Source: JBCBWG01 sp039817205
GTDB taxonomy: Bacteria; Pseudomonadota; Alphaproteobacteria; Rhizobiales; Hyphomicrobiaceae
Reading direction: 5' to 3'
Length of the DNA: 7,232 nt
Assembly (NCBI GenBank): GCA_039817205.1
Contig: JBCBWG010000174.1
Location: forward strand, 1 to 7,232
Under the pieces are notes generated by a model, which made no database searches, was not told where the DNA came from, and saw nothing but the letters and a program-made list of their open reading frames with translations. Positions 1 to 6,152 of the stretch are shown piece after piece. The position numbers and the translations under genes were made by a program. The first letter of the stretch is position 1; each line of letters begins with the position of its first letter.

Positions 1-463
1 CAAGGTCATTGGCCGAAATGTCGTCGCAGTCGGCCACGAGCTTTCGCGTCAGCCGCGCGAGCCCCGCTTCACCGTCGGTCTCGTCTGGATCGTAAGGCTT
101 ATCGAGAGAGTTCAGCAGTCGCTTCAGGAAATAGTCGGCATATTTCTCGACGTCCGGCGTCATCTGTGCGTAGCCAAAGTAGGCCACTTCCCGCTTATGC
201 GATGTTGTTCTGAGCGCGCGGATCAAGTGTGTTTTACCAGCGCCAGACTGCCCATGAAAAAGCAGGATGCGCGCTGGCACAGCCTGCGTGTCTTTCTCAA
301 CCACGGATAAAAGCAGGTCGAAGAATTTTGTGCGCGCGTCCGCATGGACCTGCTCGACATCAACGGGGTCCGCCCGCCAGATGTCGTCCTCCCAGGTGAT
401 GGAGTGCTCGAAGGCTGCGGCCACTTGATCTGCGGGCAGTGCCAATGGAGCGGTCTGTGTCAT
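1..463 (-). CDS. P-loop ATPase, N-terminal part (runs off the left edge)
   Basis: The first 154 residues of an ATP-binding protein are visible; the rest lies beyond the left edge. Residues 71-78 read GQSGAGKT, a textbook Walker A (GxxxxGKT) nucleotide-binding loop, with hydrophobic strand residues ILLFH just before it, as expected for an AAA/STAND-type P-loop fold. No Walker B or sensor motif is reached. The region before the P-loop (about 65 residues) is hydrophilic with no signal peptide or membrane segment, so the protein is presumably cytoplasmic. The ATG at 463 is the first start after the upstream gene; a GAGG lies 12 nt before it, somewhat distant. The gene lies 70 nt downstream of the 381-residue winged-helix-like protein on the same strand, so the two are probably co-transcribed. 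Specific function is not recognisable; a DNA-handling or defence ATPase is one inference, a regulatory ATPase another. Confidence 0.8.
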   Translation of the reverse strand, partial: MTQTAPLALPADQVAAAFEHSITWEDDIWRADPVDVEQVHADARTKFFDLLLSVVEKDTQAVPARILLFHGQSGAGKTHLIRALRTTSHKREVAYFGYAQMTPDVEKYADYFLKRLLNSLDKPYDPDETDGEAGLARLTRKLVADCDDISANDL

Positions 464-533
464 GCGGGTCTGGGTCCTCAGTACTTTGTGTCAATCGGGG
501 CGGCTTTAGAGGCTCGGGGCAGTTCCGTCGTGA

Positions 534-1679
534 TCACGTATCGAGCCGGATGAAGTGCCACGCCGTGTTGCGATGCGGTATTTCTGAGCGTCTCAACGCA
601 TCAAGTTCCGTGGGTGTTTTCAGGTCTGCGCCCGCGAGTGTGACGTGCCCGGTGCGGTGGGCTTCGGCGAGCAAAGCCTTGAAGTCATCAAGCTCAAGAC
701 GCGCAGCGCCGGAACCAGCGCTCCAGAGATCGTACGTCTCGCTCACAAAGGCTTTCCGGTTGCCGGCCCATCCGCGGCTGCAATTTTCTGCGGCCGTCAG
801 AACGGCGTCGACGAATGCTTCCATGCGAGCCGATGCTTCTTCATTGGCGTCGGGTAATGCCTTACCGTCATCGATGTCGGCCCGCACGGATTGCGTTTGC
901 TCAGGCGGTCCGATGTCAGCTTGCACCGCGCCGACACCGAAGGTGTTCACGTACTGCCGAATGAGAACCAGACGCAGTGTTGCCGGGTCGGATTGGGCGG
1001 CTCCGATGACCTCGGCGGCAAGCGCTGCGATCAGTTGCGTGTCACTTGAGAACGGGCGTGGGCGACGGGCAAGGTGTGCCGCGAGAGCTCGACCGGTTGC
1101 CGCATCGACGCCGCCGTCGACGCGGATGTCAGTCGAGAGCTCGCCGCGCATCACGCGCTTGAGTGCAACGCCAGCCAGGGCAGCTCTGATCCGTGCGGGC
1201 GTTGGCACGCGGCGTAATTTGAGATCAAACGCGCGCTGGACGATCGCCATGCGCAGCCCATCCGGTTTCGCGAGAAGCTTCTTGCGCGTCAGCGGTAGCT
1301 CAGGCCGCTGCAACGCAAGCGCTGTCAAATGCTGATCGCGGATCTCTGTCCAACCGTCTGCTGCATCAGTCGGATCGCTGCCACGCTGTGAAAGGCTCGC
1401 CATTCCGAGGCGCGCTGCAACGTCCTGGCGTCCTGTCTCAGTCAATCGGAAGCGACCGCGGTGTTCTATGATCAGTCCGGCCTCGTCGAGCGCCAGAACC
1501 GCTCCGTCCAATTCAGCGCGGAATTCCGATGGCGAAAGCTTGTGGGAGAGCAGCGGCGTCAGATCCCGGGTCAGCTCGCTGCGTGTCACCCCGTTCGCAG
1601 GCGCAATCCGCACAAGAGCAAGCACCGCGGTTGCGGCGCTCCAAGGCGACTGCATTTGATCGGCACATGCAACCAGCAT
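534..1679 (-). CDS. Uncharacterised 381-aa protein with winged-helix-like N-terminus
   Basis: I do not recognise this protein as a named family. Residues about 13-85 look like a winged helix-turn-helix domain: a helix (SAATAVLALVRIAP), a second helical stretch with TRSELT, then a helix ending LDEAGLI and a short two-strand wing HRGRFRLTETG. The middle (about 110-250) is predicted helical and rich in Ala, Leu and Arg. An acidic linker (about 255-285) follows. The end (about 310-380) contains FVSETYDLWS, then DDFKALLAEAHRTGHVTLAG and a final HFIRLD, which again resembles a small winged-helix-like module, so the protein may carry DNA- or protein-binding folds at both ends. No enzymatic motif, signal peptide or membrane segment was seen. 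The ATG at 1679 is preceded by AGAGG at about 6-nt spacing; an internal ATG (residue 9) has no such site. It is the upstream partner of the P-loop ATPase gene. Confidence 0.8.
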   Translation of the reverse strand: MLVACADQMQSPWSAATAVLALVRIAPANGVTRSELTRDLTPLLSHKLSPSEFRAELDGAVLALDEAGLIIEHRGRFRLTETGRQDVAARLGMASLSQRGSDPTDAADGWTEIRDQHLTALALQRPELPLTRKKLLAKPDGLRMAIVQRAFDLKLRRVPTPARIRAALAGVALKRVMRGELSTDIRVDGGVDAATGRALAAHLARRPRPFSSDTQLIAALAAEVIGAAQSDPATLRLVLIRQYVNTFGVGAVQADIGPPEQTQSVRADIDDGKALPDANEEASARMEAFVDAVLTAAENCSRGWAGNRKAFVSETYDLWSAGSGAARLELDDFKALLAEAHRTGHVTLAGADLKTPTELDALRRSEIPHRNTAWHFIRLDT

Positions 1680-2215
1680 GGGACCCTCTGCGTCATCGGC
1701 CGATGTTGGACAAAGAACGCGGAACAGGGTGAGACACGCCGAAGTTGGTCGGGCGGCAGGCAGACGCGGCGCTTTCAGGTGTGCCAGTCAAACCTCAGAT
1801 GCAAACCTCAGATGCGTTGCGCATACGAATCGCCCGTGACCCGCACCATGGCTGCAAACGGAAGCGATTGTCTAATCGCGCCGACTGATTGCGCTGGTTG
1901 ACACTACATCCGATGCGACACCGTCACAGACGCAAACGGCCCCCGCCGCCGAAATCCAATTTATGTGTCGAGCGTCGTTCACGAAGGAGTTCTCTCGCGA
2001 ACGTGTTGTTGGGCTCGCCGAAACGAAGCGTTTGCCGCGACTTCGTCAGAGGTGTGCCCCACTCCAGTCACGCTTGCAGCTGAGACCAATGGCTCGAACA
2101 GGGCCATGCGTTTACGAGATCTGTCGTAACCGACCGTTAGTCTTAACTGGCGGTCAATCGCTCTCAGGTAGTGTCCCGGTCGTGGTGTTCTTGCGTGCCT
2201 CGGAGACGTTTGAAG
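1680..2215. other. Gene-free divergent intergenic region, 536 bp
   Basis: This stretch lies between the start of the winged-helix-like gene (minus) and the start of the CAP lipoprotein gene (plus), so it should hold promoters for both. I found no convincing sigma70 pair: a TTGACA at 1898-1903 (plus) has no acceptable -10 at 16-18 bp, and a TTGACT on the minus strand near 1785-1790 also lacks one. Short open frames here have no ribosome binding site and read as arginine-rich noise. The one clear structure is the 13-bp tandem duplication described separately. No tRNA, integrase or IS end was seen. Confidence 0.6.
1790..1815. repeat. Perfect 13-bp tandem direct repeat
   Basis: The unit AAACCTCAGATGC occurs twice with no gap, at 1790-1802 and 1803-1815. 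It lies about 110-135 nt upstream of the start codon of the winged-helix-like gene. It could be a tandem regulator-binding site, a slippage duplication, or a small target-site-like scar. Two copies alone do not separate these options. Confidence 0.85.
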
Positions 2216-2908
2216 ATGAAGCCTATTTTTGCAGCCCTTGGAGCCCTGGCCATCGCCCCGCTCATCGCCGGATGCAGCATGGGTTCGCAAAACGTATCGC
2301 TTGGCTTCAATGATGACAGCACGGCGCCGTCGGCAGCCGCACGTCGGAGTTCGGGTCCGCTGTTTTCGAGGGGCTTCGAGCCAAAGGCTGGCGCACCGAA
2401 ACCAAAAGTGGCCGACAGCCGGACGCGCGTTGCAGCGCTCGACGATCGCGCAAAACCCGGAAGCTTTGCGAAAGCGCCGCGTGGGGCGCTCGCCGATCGC
2501 GATTATTCGAACACACGGCTGAGCCCGGCGGCAGCACTTACACTTATCAACGACTATCGCCGGACGAAGGGGCTGCGCGGCCTTAAGCTGCATCCGCAGT
2601 TGACGCGCGCGGCGAAAATGCATTCACGCGATCTTGCCCGTTGGGATCGGATTTCGCACTACGGCTCAGATGGGTCGAACCCTTGGGATCGCGTCAAACG
2701 CACGGGCTTCCGCGCGCGCTTGGCCGCCGAAAACGTCGGCACGGGTCAAAAAGATCTCCGCGAGGTTTTCGAGGGCTGGAAACAAAGTCCGGGCCACAAC
2801 AAGAACCTGCTTTTGGCCGACGCCACCCACATGGGCATCGCCCTCGTAGACGATCCCAAAACTGAGTTCAAAACGTTTTGGACCCTCGTCCTCGGCACGC
2901 CGATGTAG
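2216..2908 (+). CDS. CAP/SCP-domain lipoprotein (YkwD-like)
   Basis: A 230-residue exported lipoprotein. Residues 1-20 form a lipoprotein signal: M-K, a hydrophobic core, and the lipobox LIAGC with the lipidated cysteine at position 20. Ser-21 and Met-22 follow, which does not suggest an inner-membrane Asp+2 retention signal, so outer-membrane anchoring is likely. Residues 21-100 are a basic, Pro/Ala/Ser-rich linker of low complexity. Residues about 103-228 form a CAP (SCP/PR-1, Pfam CAP) domain: LINDYRRTKGL, then MHSRDLA, SHYG with His-148, AENVGTG with Glu-172, and SPGHNKNLL with His-194. These match the conserved His/Glu/His of the CAP cavity. The biochemical role of bacterial CAP proteins is poorly defined; a cell-envelope role is inferred. 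The ATG at 2216 was chosen over a GTG at 2171 because it gives a proper signal peptide and has CGGAG 10 nt upstream. Confidence 0.88.
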   Translation: MKPIFAALGALAIAPLIAGCSMGSQNVSLGFNDDSTAPSAAARRSSGPLFSRGFEPKAGAPKPKVADSRTRVAALDDRAKPGSFAKAPRGALADRDYSNTRLSPAAALTLINDYRRTKGLRGLKLHPQLTRAAKMHSRDLARWDRISHYGSDGSNPWDRVKRTGFRARLAAENVGTGQKDLREVFEGWKQSPGHNKNLLLADATHMGIALVDDPKTEFKTFWTLVLGTPM

Positions 2909-2918
2909 TCGGGCGCAT

Positions 2919-2946
2919 CGGCCTTCGAACGTAAATTTCGAGGCCG
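2919..2946 (+). terminator. Hairpin between convergent CAP gene and folD
   Basis: CGGCCT, a bulged T, and CGAA pair with TTCG and AGGCCG across a 7-nt loop, giving 10 base pairs. On the plus strand it is followed by CTGCTCTTTCC, a weak T-rich tail, 10 nt after the CAP gene stop codon. It most likely ends the CAP transcript. It could also slow folD readthrough, though no T tract is present on that side. Confidence 0.5.
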
Positions 2947-2994
2947 CTGCTCTTTCCAAGCGCCGATCCAACCCACCGGCCTACCGTCTGAAAC

Positions 2995-3873
2995 TCAAGC
3001 GCCCGCGCTTCGAGCAGCCCCTTCTACGGTGTTTTTCAAGAGGCAGGCGATGGTCATGGGGCCAACGCCGCCTGGGACGGGCGTGATTGCGCCTGCGTGG
3101 GATTTTGCCTCATCGAAGGCGACGTCGCCGACGAGCTTCGTTTTGCCATCTCCGCGGCCATTGTCGACGCGGTTGATGCCGACGTCGATGACGAGTGCGC
3201 CGGATTTGATCCAGTCCCCGCGCACCATTTCCGGCCGACCGACCGCTGCGATGACGATGTCGCCCTCGCGGGTGACGGTTGGGAGGTCCCTCGTCCGCGA
3301 ATGCGCGACCGTGACGGTACAATTGGCTTGCAAAAGCAGCTGCGCCATCGGTTTGCCGACGATGTTCGACCGACCGATGACCACGGCGTGGAGACCGGAG
3401 AGATCACGGCCGAGGCTATTCAGAAGGATCATTGATCCAGCGGGCGTGCAAGGGACGAAGCCCTTCTGGCCGATCGACAGACGACCAACGCTCATCGGAT
3501 GGAACCCGTCGACGTCTTTCTCGGGATCAATCGCGTCGATCACACGCTCGGCGTTGATCTGTTTCGGCAGCGGCATTTGTACGAGAATGCCATGGACGCT
3601 GTCGTCTCGGTTGAGTTCACCAACGAGCGCCAACAAATCATCTTCGGATGTCGTGTCGGGTAACTTGTGTTCGATGGAATTCATGCCGCACTCGACCGTT
3701 TGCTTGGCCTTGTTGCGGACGTAGACCTGGCTCGCTGGATCTTCGCCAACAAGGACAACTGCGAGGCCCGGCACGATCGCGTGCTCGCGTTTCAGCGCTG
3801 CGACTTGGCTGGCAACGTTTGCGCGGACATCGGCTGCGATGGCTTTGCCATCGATGATCTGAGCGTCTGCCAT
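2995..3873 (-). CDS. folD: Bifunctional methylenetetrahydrofolate dehydrogenase / methenyltetrahydrofolate cyclohydrolase FolD
   Basis: A 292-residue cytosolic enzyme that interconverts 5,10-methylene-THF and 5,10-methenyl-THF (NADP-linked) and hydrolyses the latter to 10-formyl-THF, supplying one-carbon units for purines and formyl-Met-tRNA. The family signatures are intact: Tyr-51 and Lys-55 in YVRNK (the Tyr-xxx-Lys catalytic pair), QMPLP at 99-103, KDVDGFHP at 119-126 with the folate-binding Asp, the nucleotide-binding GRSNIVGKP at 167-175, and the PGGVGPMT signature at 267-274. Length is normal for bacterial FolD. The reading frame is open upstream to 3984, but the ATG at 3873 is chosen because family N-termini match MADAQIIDGK and an AGGAG lies 9 nt before it. 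It follows yggT by 131 nt on the same strand and faces the CAP gene tail to tail. Confidence 0.97.
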   Translation of the reverse strand: MADAQIIDGKAIAADVRANVASQVAALKREHAIVPGLAVVLVGEDPASQVYVRNKAKQTVECGMNSIEHKLPDTTSEDDLLALVGELNRDDSVHGILVQMPLPKQINAERVIDAIDPEKDVDGFHPMSVGRLSIGQKGFVPCTPAGSMILLNSLGRDLSGLHAVVIGRSNIVGKPMAQLLLQANCTVTVAHSRTRDLPTVTREGDIVIAAVGRPEMVRGDWIKSGALVIDVGINRVDNGRGDGKTKLVGDVAFDEAKSHAGAITPVPGGVGPMTIACLLKNTVEGAARSAGA

Positions 3874-3882
3874 AAGTGCGGG

Positions 3883-3887
3883 CTCCT
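3883..3887 (-). promoter_or_regulatory. Ribosome binding site of folD
   Basis: AGGAG on the minus strand, 9 nt before the ATG at 3873. It decides against the upstream in-frame start at 3984, which would add 37 residues without family similarity. Confidence 0.8.
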
Positions 3888-4004
3888 GTTGTATTGGGCC
3901 CGCAACGCGCAGTCGCATTTGGCCGGTGTTGCTTTCAGATGTCGGGACCGAAATTTCACGTACAGGCGCACGGATCCTGAGCATGCGGATCCCGGCGTTC
4001 GGAT

Positions 4005-4295
4005 CTAGGCCACCGCCTTCGCTATATTTGGCAGAATAACCGATTGCACGAAAAAGAGACCGAGCAACAGGACGAGCGGTGACAGGTCGAGCCCACCCAT
4101 GTTGGGCAGCATCCGACGGATCGGTCGTAATACCGGTTCAGTGACGGCATCAAGCGTCTGCCAAATCGTGCGAACGAATTGGTTGTGCGGATTGATCACG
4201 TTGAATGCAACGAGCCAGGAAAAGATGACTGAGGCGAGAAGCACGTAAACGTAGAGCGTGATGAGGTATGAGATGAATTGCAGGAGTTCAATCAT
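4005..4295 (-). CDS. yggT: YggT-family integral membrane protein
   Basis: A 96-residue membrane protein. Two hydrophobic segments are visible, about residues 7-31 (SYLITLYVYVLLASVIFSWL) and about 70-92 (SPLVLLLGLFFVQSVIL). Between them is the family hallmark TEPVLRPIRRMLPNMGGLDLSP at about 52-73. This is a single YggT unit; the E. coli protein has two in tandem, while many alphaproteobacteria have the short form. The molecular role is not established; the family has been linked to osmotic stress tolerance and often sits next to genes of folate or proline metabolism or cell division. Here it directly precedes folD and is probably co-transcribed with it. The ribosome binding site is weak (AGAG about 9 nt before the ATG). 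It is divergent from the serine hydrolase gene, with 188 bp between the two start codons. Confidence 0.93.
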   Translation of the reverse strand: MIELLQFISYLITLYVYVLLASVIFSWLVAFNVINPHNQFVRTIWQTLDAVTEPVLRPIRRMLPNMGGLDLSPLVLLLGLFFVQSVILPNIAKAVA

Positions 4296-4430
4296 GGCTG
4301 TGCTCTAGGTTCCGCTTTGGGTTGCGCCGTCGGTTTTCCCCCGTTGCTGCCGGGGAAACGCGGATCGCGACAGCTGCATGCGTTGCTGTCGGATTGGATG
4401 TGGTCCGTGTAGCGAGCGCCTTGATTTGCG

Positions 4431-4443
4431 GCAAGCGGCTTGC
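4431..4443. promoter_or_regulatory. Short dyad in the yggT / serine hydrolase divergent region
   Basis: GCAAGCGGCTTGC is a 5-bp inverted repeat around a 3-nt centre, 40 nt before the hydrolase start codon. Its position suits an operator for a regulator of the hydrolase, but arms this short also arise by chance. Confidence 0.25.
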
Positions 4444-4472
4444 GTGAGAAAGACGTTGGCGCAGTTTTCCGT

Positions 4473-4478
4473 AGGAGG
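4473..4478 (+). promoter_or_regulatory. Strong ribosome binding site of the serine hydrolase
   Basis: AGGAGG, a full match to the anti-Shine-Dalgarno sequence, 5 nt before the ATG at 4484. It fixes the start codon and suggests efficient translation; it is the best such site in the window. Confidence 0.9.
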
Positions 4479-4483
4479 AATTT

Positions 4484-5680
4484 ATGCCTGAATTAATGGT
4501 TGGATTTCCGCCGGAGGCTGACGCGCAGGTGACGCTCGCCAACTGGCGCACGGCCCCGTTTTGTCATTGGGCGTTTCACCACGTTCGCGAGATCATCCCG
4601 ACAGCCAATATTAGATGCGGTGCGGCGAGAGCTGAGCCGTTCGCGACCGAGGTCACGGATCTATCGGGTGTGTCAGTGATGGGAACGGACGGCCAGCCGC
4701 TCGACTGGGACGGCTACCTGAAGGCAACGTCCACCGACGCAGTTGTTGTTTTGAAGTCGGGAAAGGTCGTCTTCGAGCACTATGCCAACGGGATGACGCC
4801 TCAAGACCCGCACATCCTGATGTCTGTTTCGAAATCGATGCTCGGACTCTTGGCGGGCATTCTTGTTGATCGCGGCGTTCTCGATCTTGAAGCCGCTGTA
4901 GAGCGCTACCTTCCGGAAGTGCGCGGAACAGCATTTGAAGGCGCGTCAATCCGTCAGCTGCTCGATATGCGCGTTGGGATTTCGTTTAACGAAGACTACC
5001 TGGCGACTGGCGGCCCGATCATCGCGTACCGCAAATCGACGAATTGGAACCCGCTTCAGCCGGGCGAGACGGAGACGGATCTGAGGTCCTTCTTTCGCAC
5101 GCTCAAGGACGGCGACAGACAACACGGCGGGCCGTTTAACTATGTGTCACCGTGCACAGACCTGATGGGCTGGGTCATCGAGCGTGCAGCCGGCGCCCGC
5201 TTTGCGGATCTCTTTTCAGAGCTGATCTGGCAGCCGATGGGTGCCGAAGTGGACGCCTACATTACGGTCGATCGCTTAGGCGCACCGCGTTGCGCGGGCG
5301 GCCTCAACATGACTGTGCGAGATCTTGCCCGCGTCGGTCGGATGGTCGCGCAAAACGGTGCCGGGACGCTTGGGTGCCAGGTCGTGCCTGAGGCTTGGAT
5401 CCATGACATCGCGACGGGTGGGGATCGGGCCGCTTGGGTCGCCGGAAATTTTCATGAGCATTACCCGGGTGCCGACATGCACTATCGGAGCAAATGGTAC
5501 ATCGAGCACCGAGACACGCCGCTCGTCTTTGCGATGGGCATTCACGGCCAGCATCTGTTTGTTGATCCGGCCGGTGACTTCGTGGTTGCAAAGGTCTCGT
5601 CTTATCCCGTGCCACTCGTGCCCGAACTGAAGGACATGACACTACGCGCGGTTCGAGCACTTCAGTCGCTTTATGGTTAA
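4484..5680 (+). CDS. Class C beta-lactamase-family serine hydrolase, NylB-like
   Basis: A 398-residue protein of the beta-lactamase/penicillin-recognising fold. The nucleophile motif SxxK is SVSK at 114-117. The second motif is the Tyr of FNYVSPCTDLMGW at position 220, with Ser-222 two residues on. The third, KTG-like position is probably HGQ at 354-356, followed by HLFVDPAGDFVV. Length and layout fit 6-aminohexanoate-oligomer (nylon oligomer) hydrolase NylB, about 392 residues, whose catalytic Ser-112, Lys-115 and Tyr-215 line up closely; Tyr-172 may match NylB Tyr-170. Such proteins act as esterases or amidases on small substrates, and the true substrate cannot be read from sequence. There is no signal peptide, so it should be cytosolic, unlike AmpC, and a resistance role is unlikely. 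It stands alone as a transcription unit, divergent from yggT. Confidence 0.9.
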   Translation: MPELMVGFPPEADAQVTLANWRTAPFCHWAFHHVREIIPTANIRCGAARAEPFATEVTDLSGVSVMGTDGQPLDWDGYLKATSTDAVVVLKSGKVVFEHYANGMTPQDPHILMSVSKSMLGLLAGILVDRGVLDLEAAVERYLPEVRGTAFEGASIRQLLDMRVGISFNEDYLATGGPIIAYRKSTNWNPLQPGETETDLRSFFRTLKDGDRQHGGPFNYVSPCTDLMGWVIERAAGARFADLFSELIWQPMGAEVDAYITVDRLGAPRCAGGLNMTVRDLARVGRMVAQNGAGTLGCQVVPEAWIHDIATGGDRAAWVAGNFHEHYPGADMHYRSKWYIEHRDTPLVFAMGIHGQHLFVDPAGDFVVAKVSSYPVPLVPELKDMTLRAVRALQSLYG

Positions 5681-5696
5681 AGACGCGCTGGCTTCG

Positions 5697-5734
5697 AAAA
5701 GAAAGAGCGCGGTGATCCGGAGATCACCGCGCTC
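5697..5734 (-). terminator. Intrinsic terminator with perfect 13-bp stem
   Basis: GAGCGCGGTGATC (5705-5717) and GATCACCGCGCTC (5722-5734) are exact reverse complements around a 4-nt loop. On the minus strand the stem is followed at once by TTTCTTTT (5704-5697), a good U tract. On the plus strand the stem is followed by AGCCAAGG, with no U tract, so intrinsic termination should favour minus-strand transcripts. It may also act on the hydrolase mRNA, which ends 24 nt before it, as a hairpin protecting the 3' end. Confidence 0.8.
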
Positions 5735-5823
5735 AGCCAAGGACGTCTCTGTGTTGTGCGCCGCGTTCCCCCCAGAAAGCCGCGCACACGGGACAGACCC
5801 TGGAAATTGCTTGCCGAAAAACT
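5697..5823 (-). ncRNA. Candidate small RNA with intrinsic terminator
   Basis: Read on the minus strand, a CATTAT hexamer (5836-5831) would put a transcript start near 5823. The segment 5798-5745 can fold on itself: GTCTGT (5798-5793) pairs with the AC and AGAC of 5752-5745 around a 2-nt bulge, and TGTGCGC (5788-5782) pairs perfectly with GCGCACA (5761-5755), leaving a G-rich loop containing CTGGGGGG. About 10 nt later comes the perfect terminator hairpin and T tract. The unit would be roughly 127 nt. No -35 box is evident and the family is not recognised; it lacks the signatures of SRP RNA, tmRNA or RNase P RNA that I know. The alternative is the structured 3' end of the arsR-type mRNA. Confidence 0.4.
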
Positions 5824-6152
5824 GTTCGAGATAATGAAATAAAAATCAGGAAGACTGGCTGGTCGTTTCCGCCTGCCCTGTCAGTATTGTCAGGACATCA
5901 GGGGAATCAAGCGGAAGATTGACCAAATTCAAAGATCTTTCATGTCTAACGCGCGCGGGCCTCGCAATGGCTGTGCGGCGTGTTCGTTTGACGCCTCAAT
6001 CGCGGCACTTCCTCGCTGGCGGAGAACGGAAATCGCCGTCGTCCACCACTATAATTAACCACGCTCCAAAGCATCTTCTGCGTCCGTAAGAAGCACCGTG
6101 TGTTTGACCTGCAACGAGATACGTTGTGGATTGGATTTATGCAGACGGAAAT

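Larger units (their letters stand above)
5681..6152. other. Gene-free region between convergent hydrolase and arsR-type genes, 472 bp
   Basis: No supported protein gene lies here. The left part (5697-5823) holds the strong hairpin and paired segments interpreted as a minus-strand RNA. The right part (about 5840-6150) shows only weak inverted repeats, for example CCCTG at 5876-5880 against CAGGG at 5899-5903, and an isolated TATAAT at 6050-6055 on the plus strand without a matching -35. Confidence 0.6.

Noticed and set aside
529..538. CGTGATCACG, a perfect 10-bp palindrome over the stop codon of the 381-aa gene
   Set aside because: It is too short for a terminator, has no T tract, and is partly set by the coding sequence.
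439..1335. Long plus-strand open frame (298 codons)
   Set aside because: It lies opposite the 381-aa minus-strand gene, is Ser/Arg/Ala-rich without a recognisable domain, and has no ribosome binding site. It is a high-GC shadow.
2132..2155. GACCG...CGGTC inverted repeat upstream of the CAP gene
   Set aside because: The arms are only 5 bp across a 14-nt spacer, which is expected by chance at this GC content.
1979..2623. Minus-strand open frame of 214 codons
   Set aside because: It runs antisense to the CAP lipoprotein, which has a lipobox and conserved CAP motifs. The antisense product is Arg/Cys-rich noise.
3029..3724. Plus-strand open frame of 231 codons
   Set aside because: It is fully antisense to folD, whose signatures are unambiguous.
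4288..4551. Minus-strand open frame of 87 codons overlapping the yggT and hydrolase starts
   Set aside because: It has low-complexity composition and no ribosome binding site, and it overlaps both well-supported genes.
5735..5815. Possible identity of the structured RNA as SRP RNA, tmRNA or RNase P RNA
   Set aside because: The conserved elements of these RNAs that I know (such as the GGAAGCAGCC of SRP RNA) are absent. 6S RNA could be neither confirmed nor excluded by eye.
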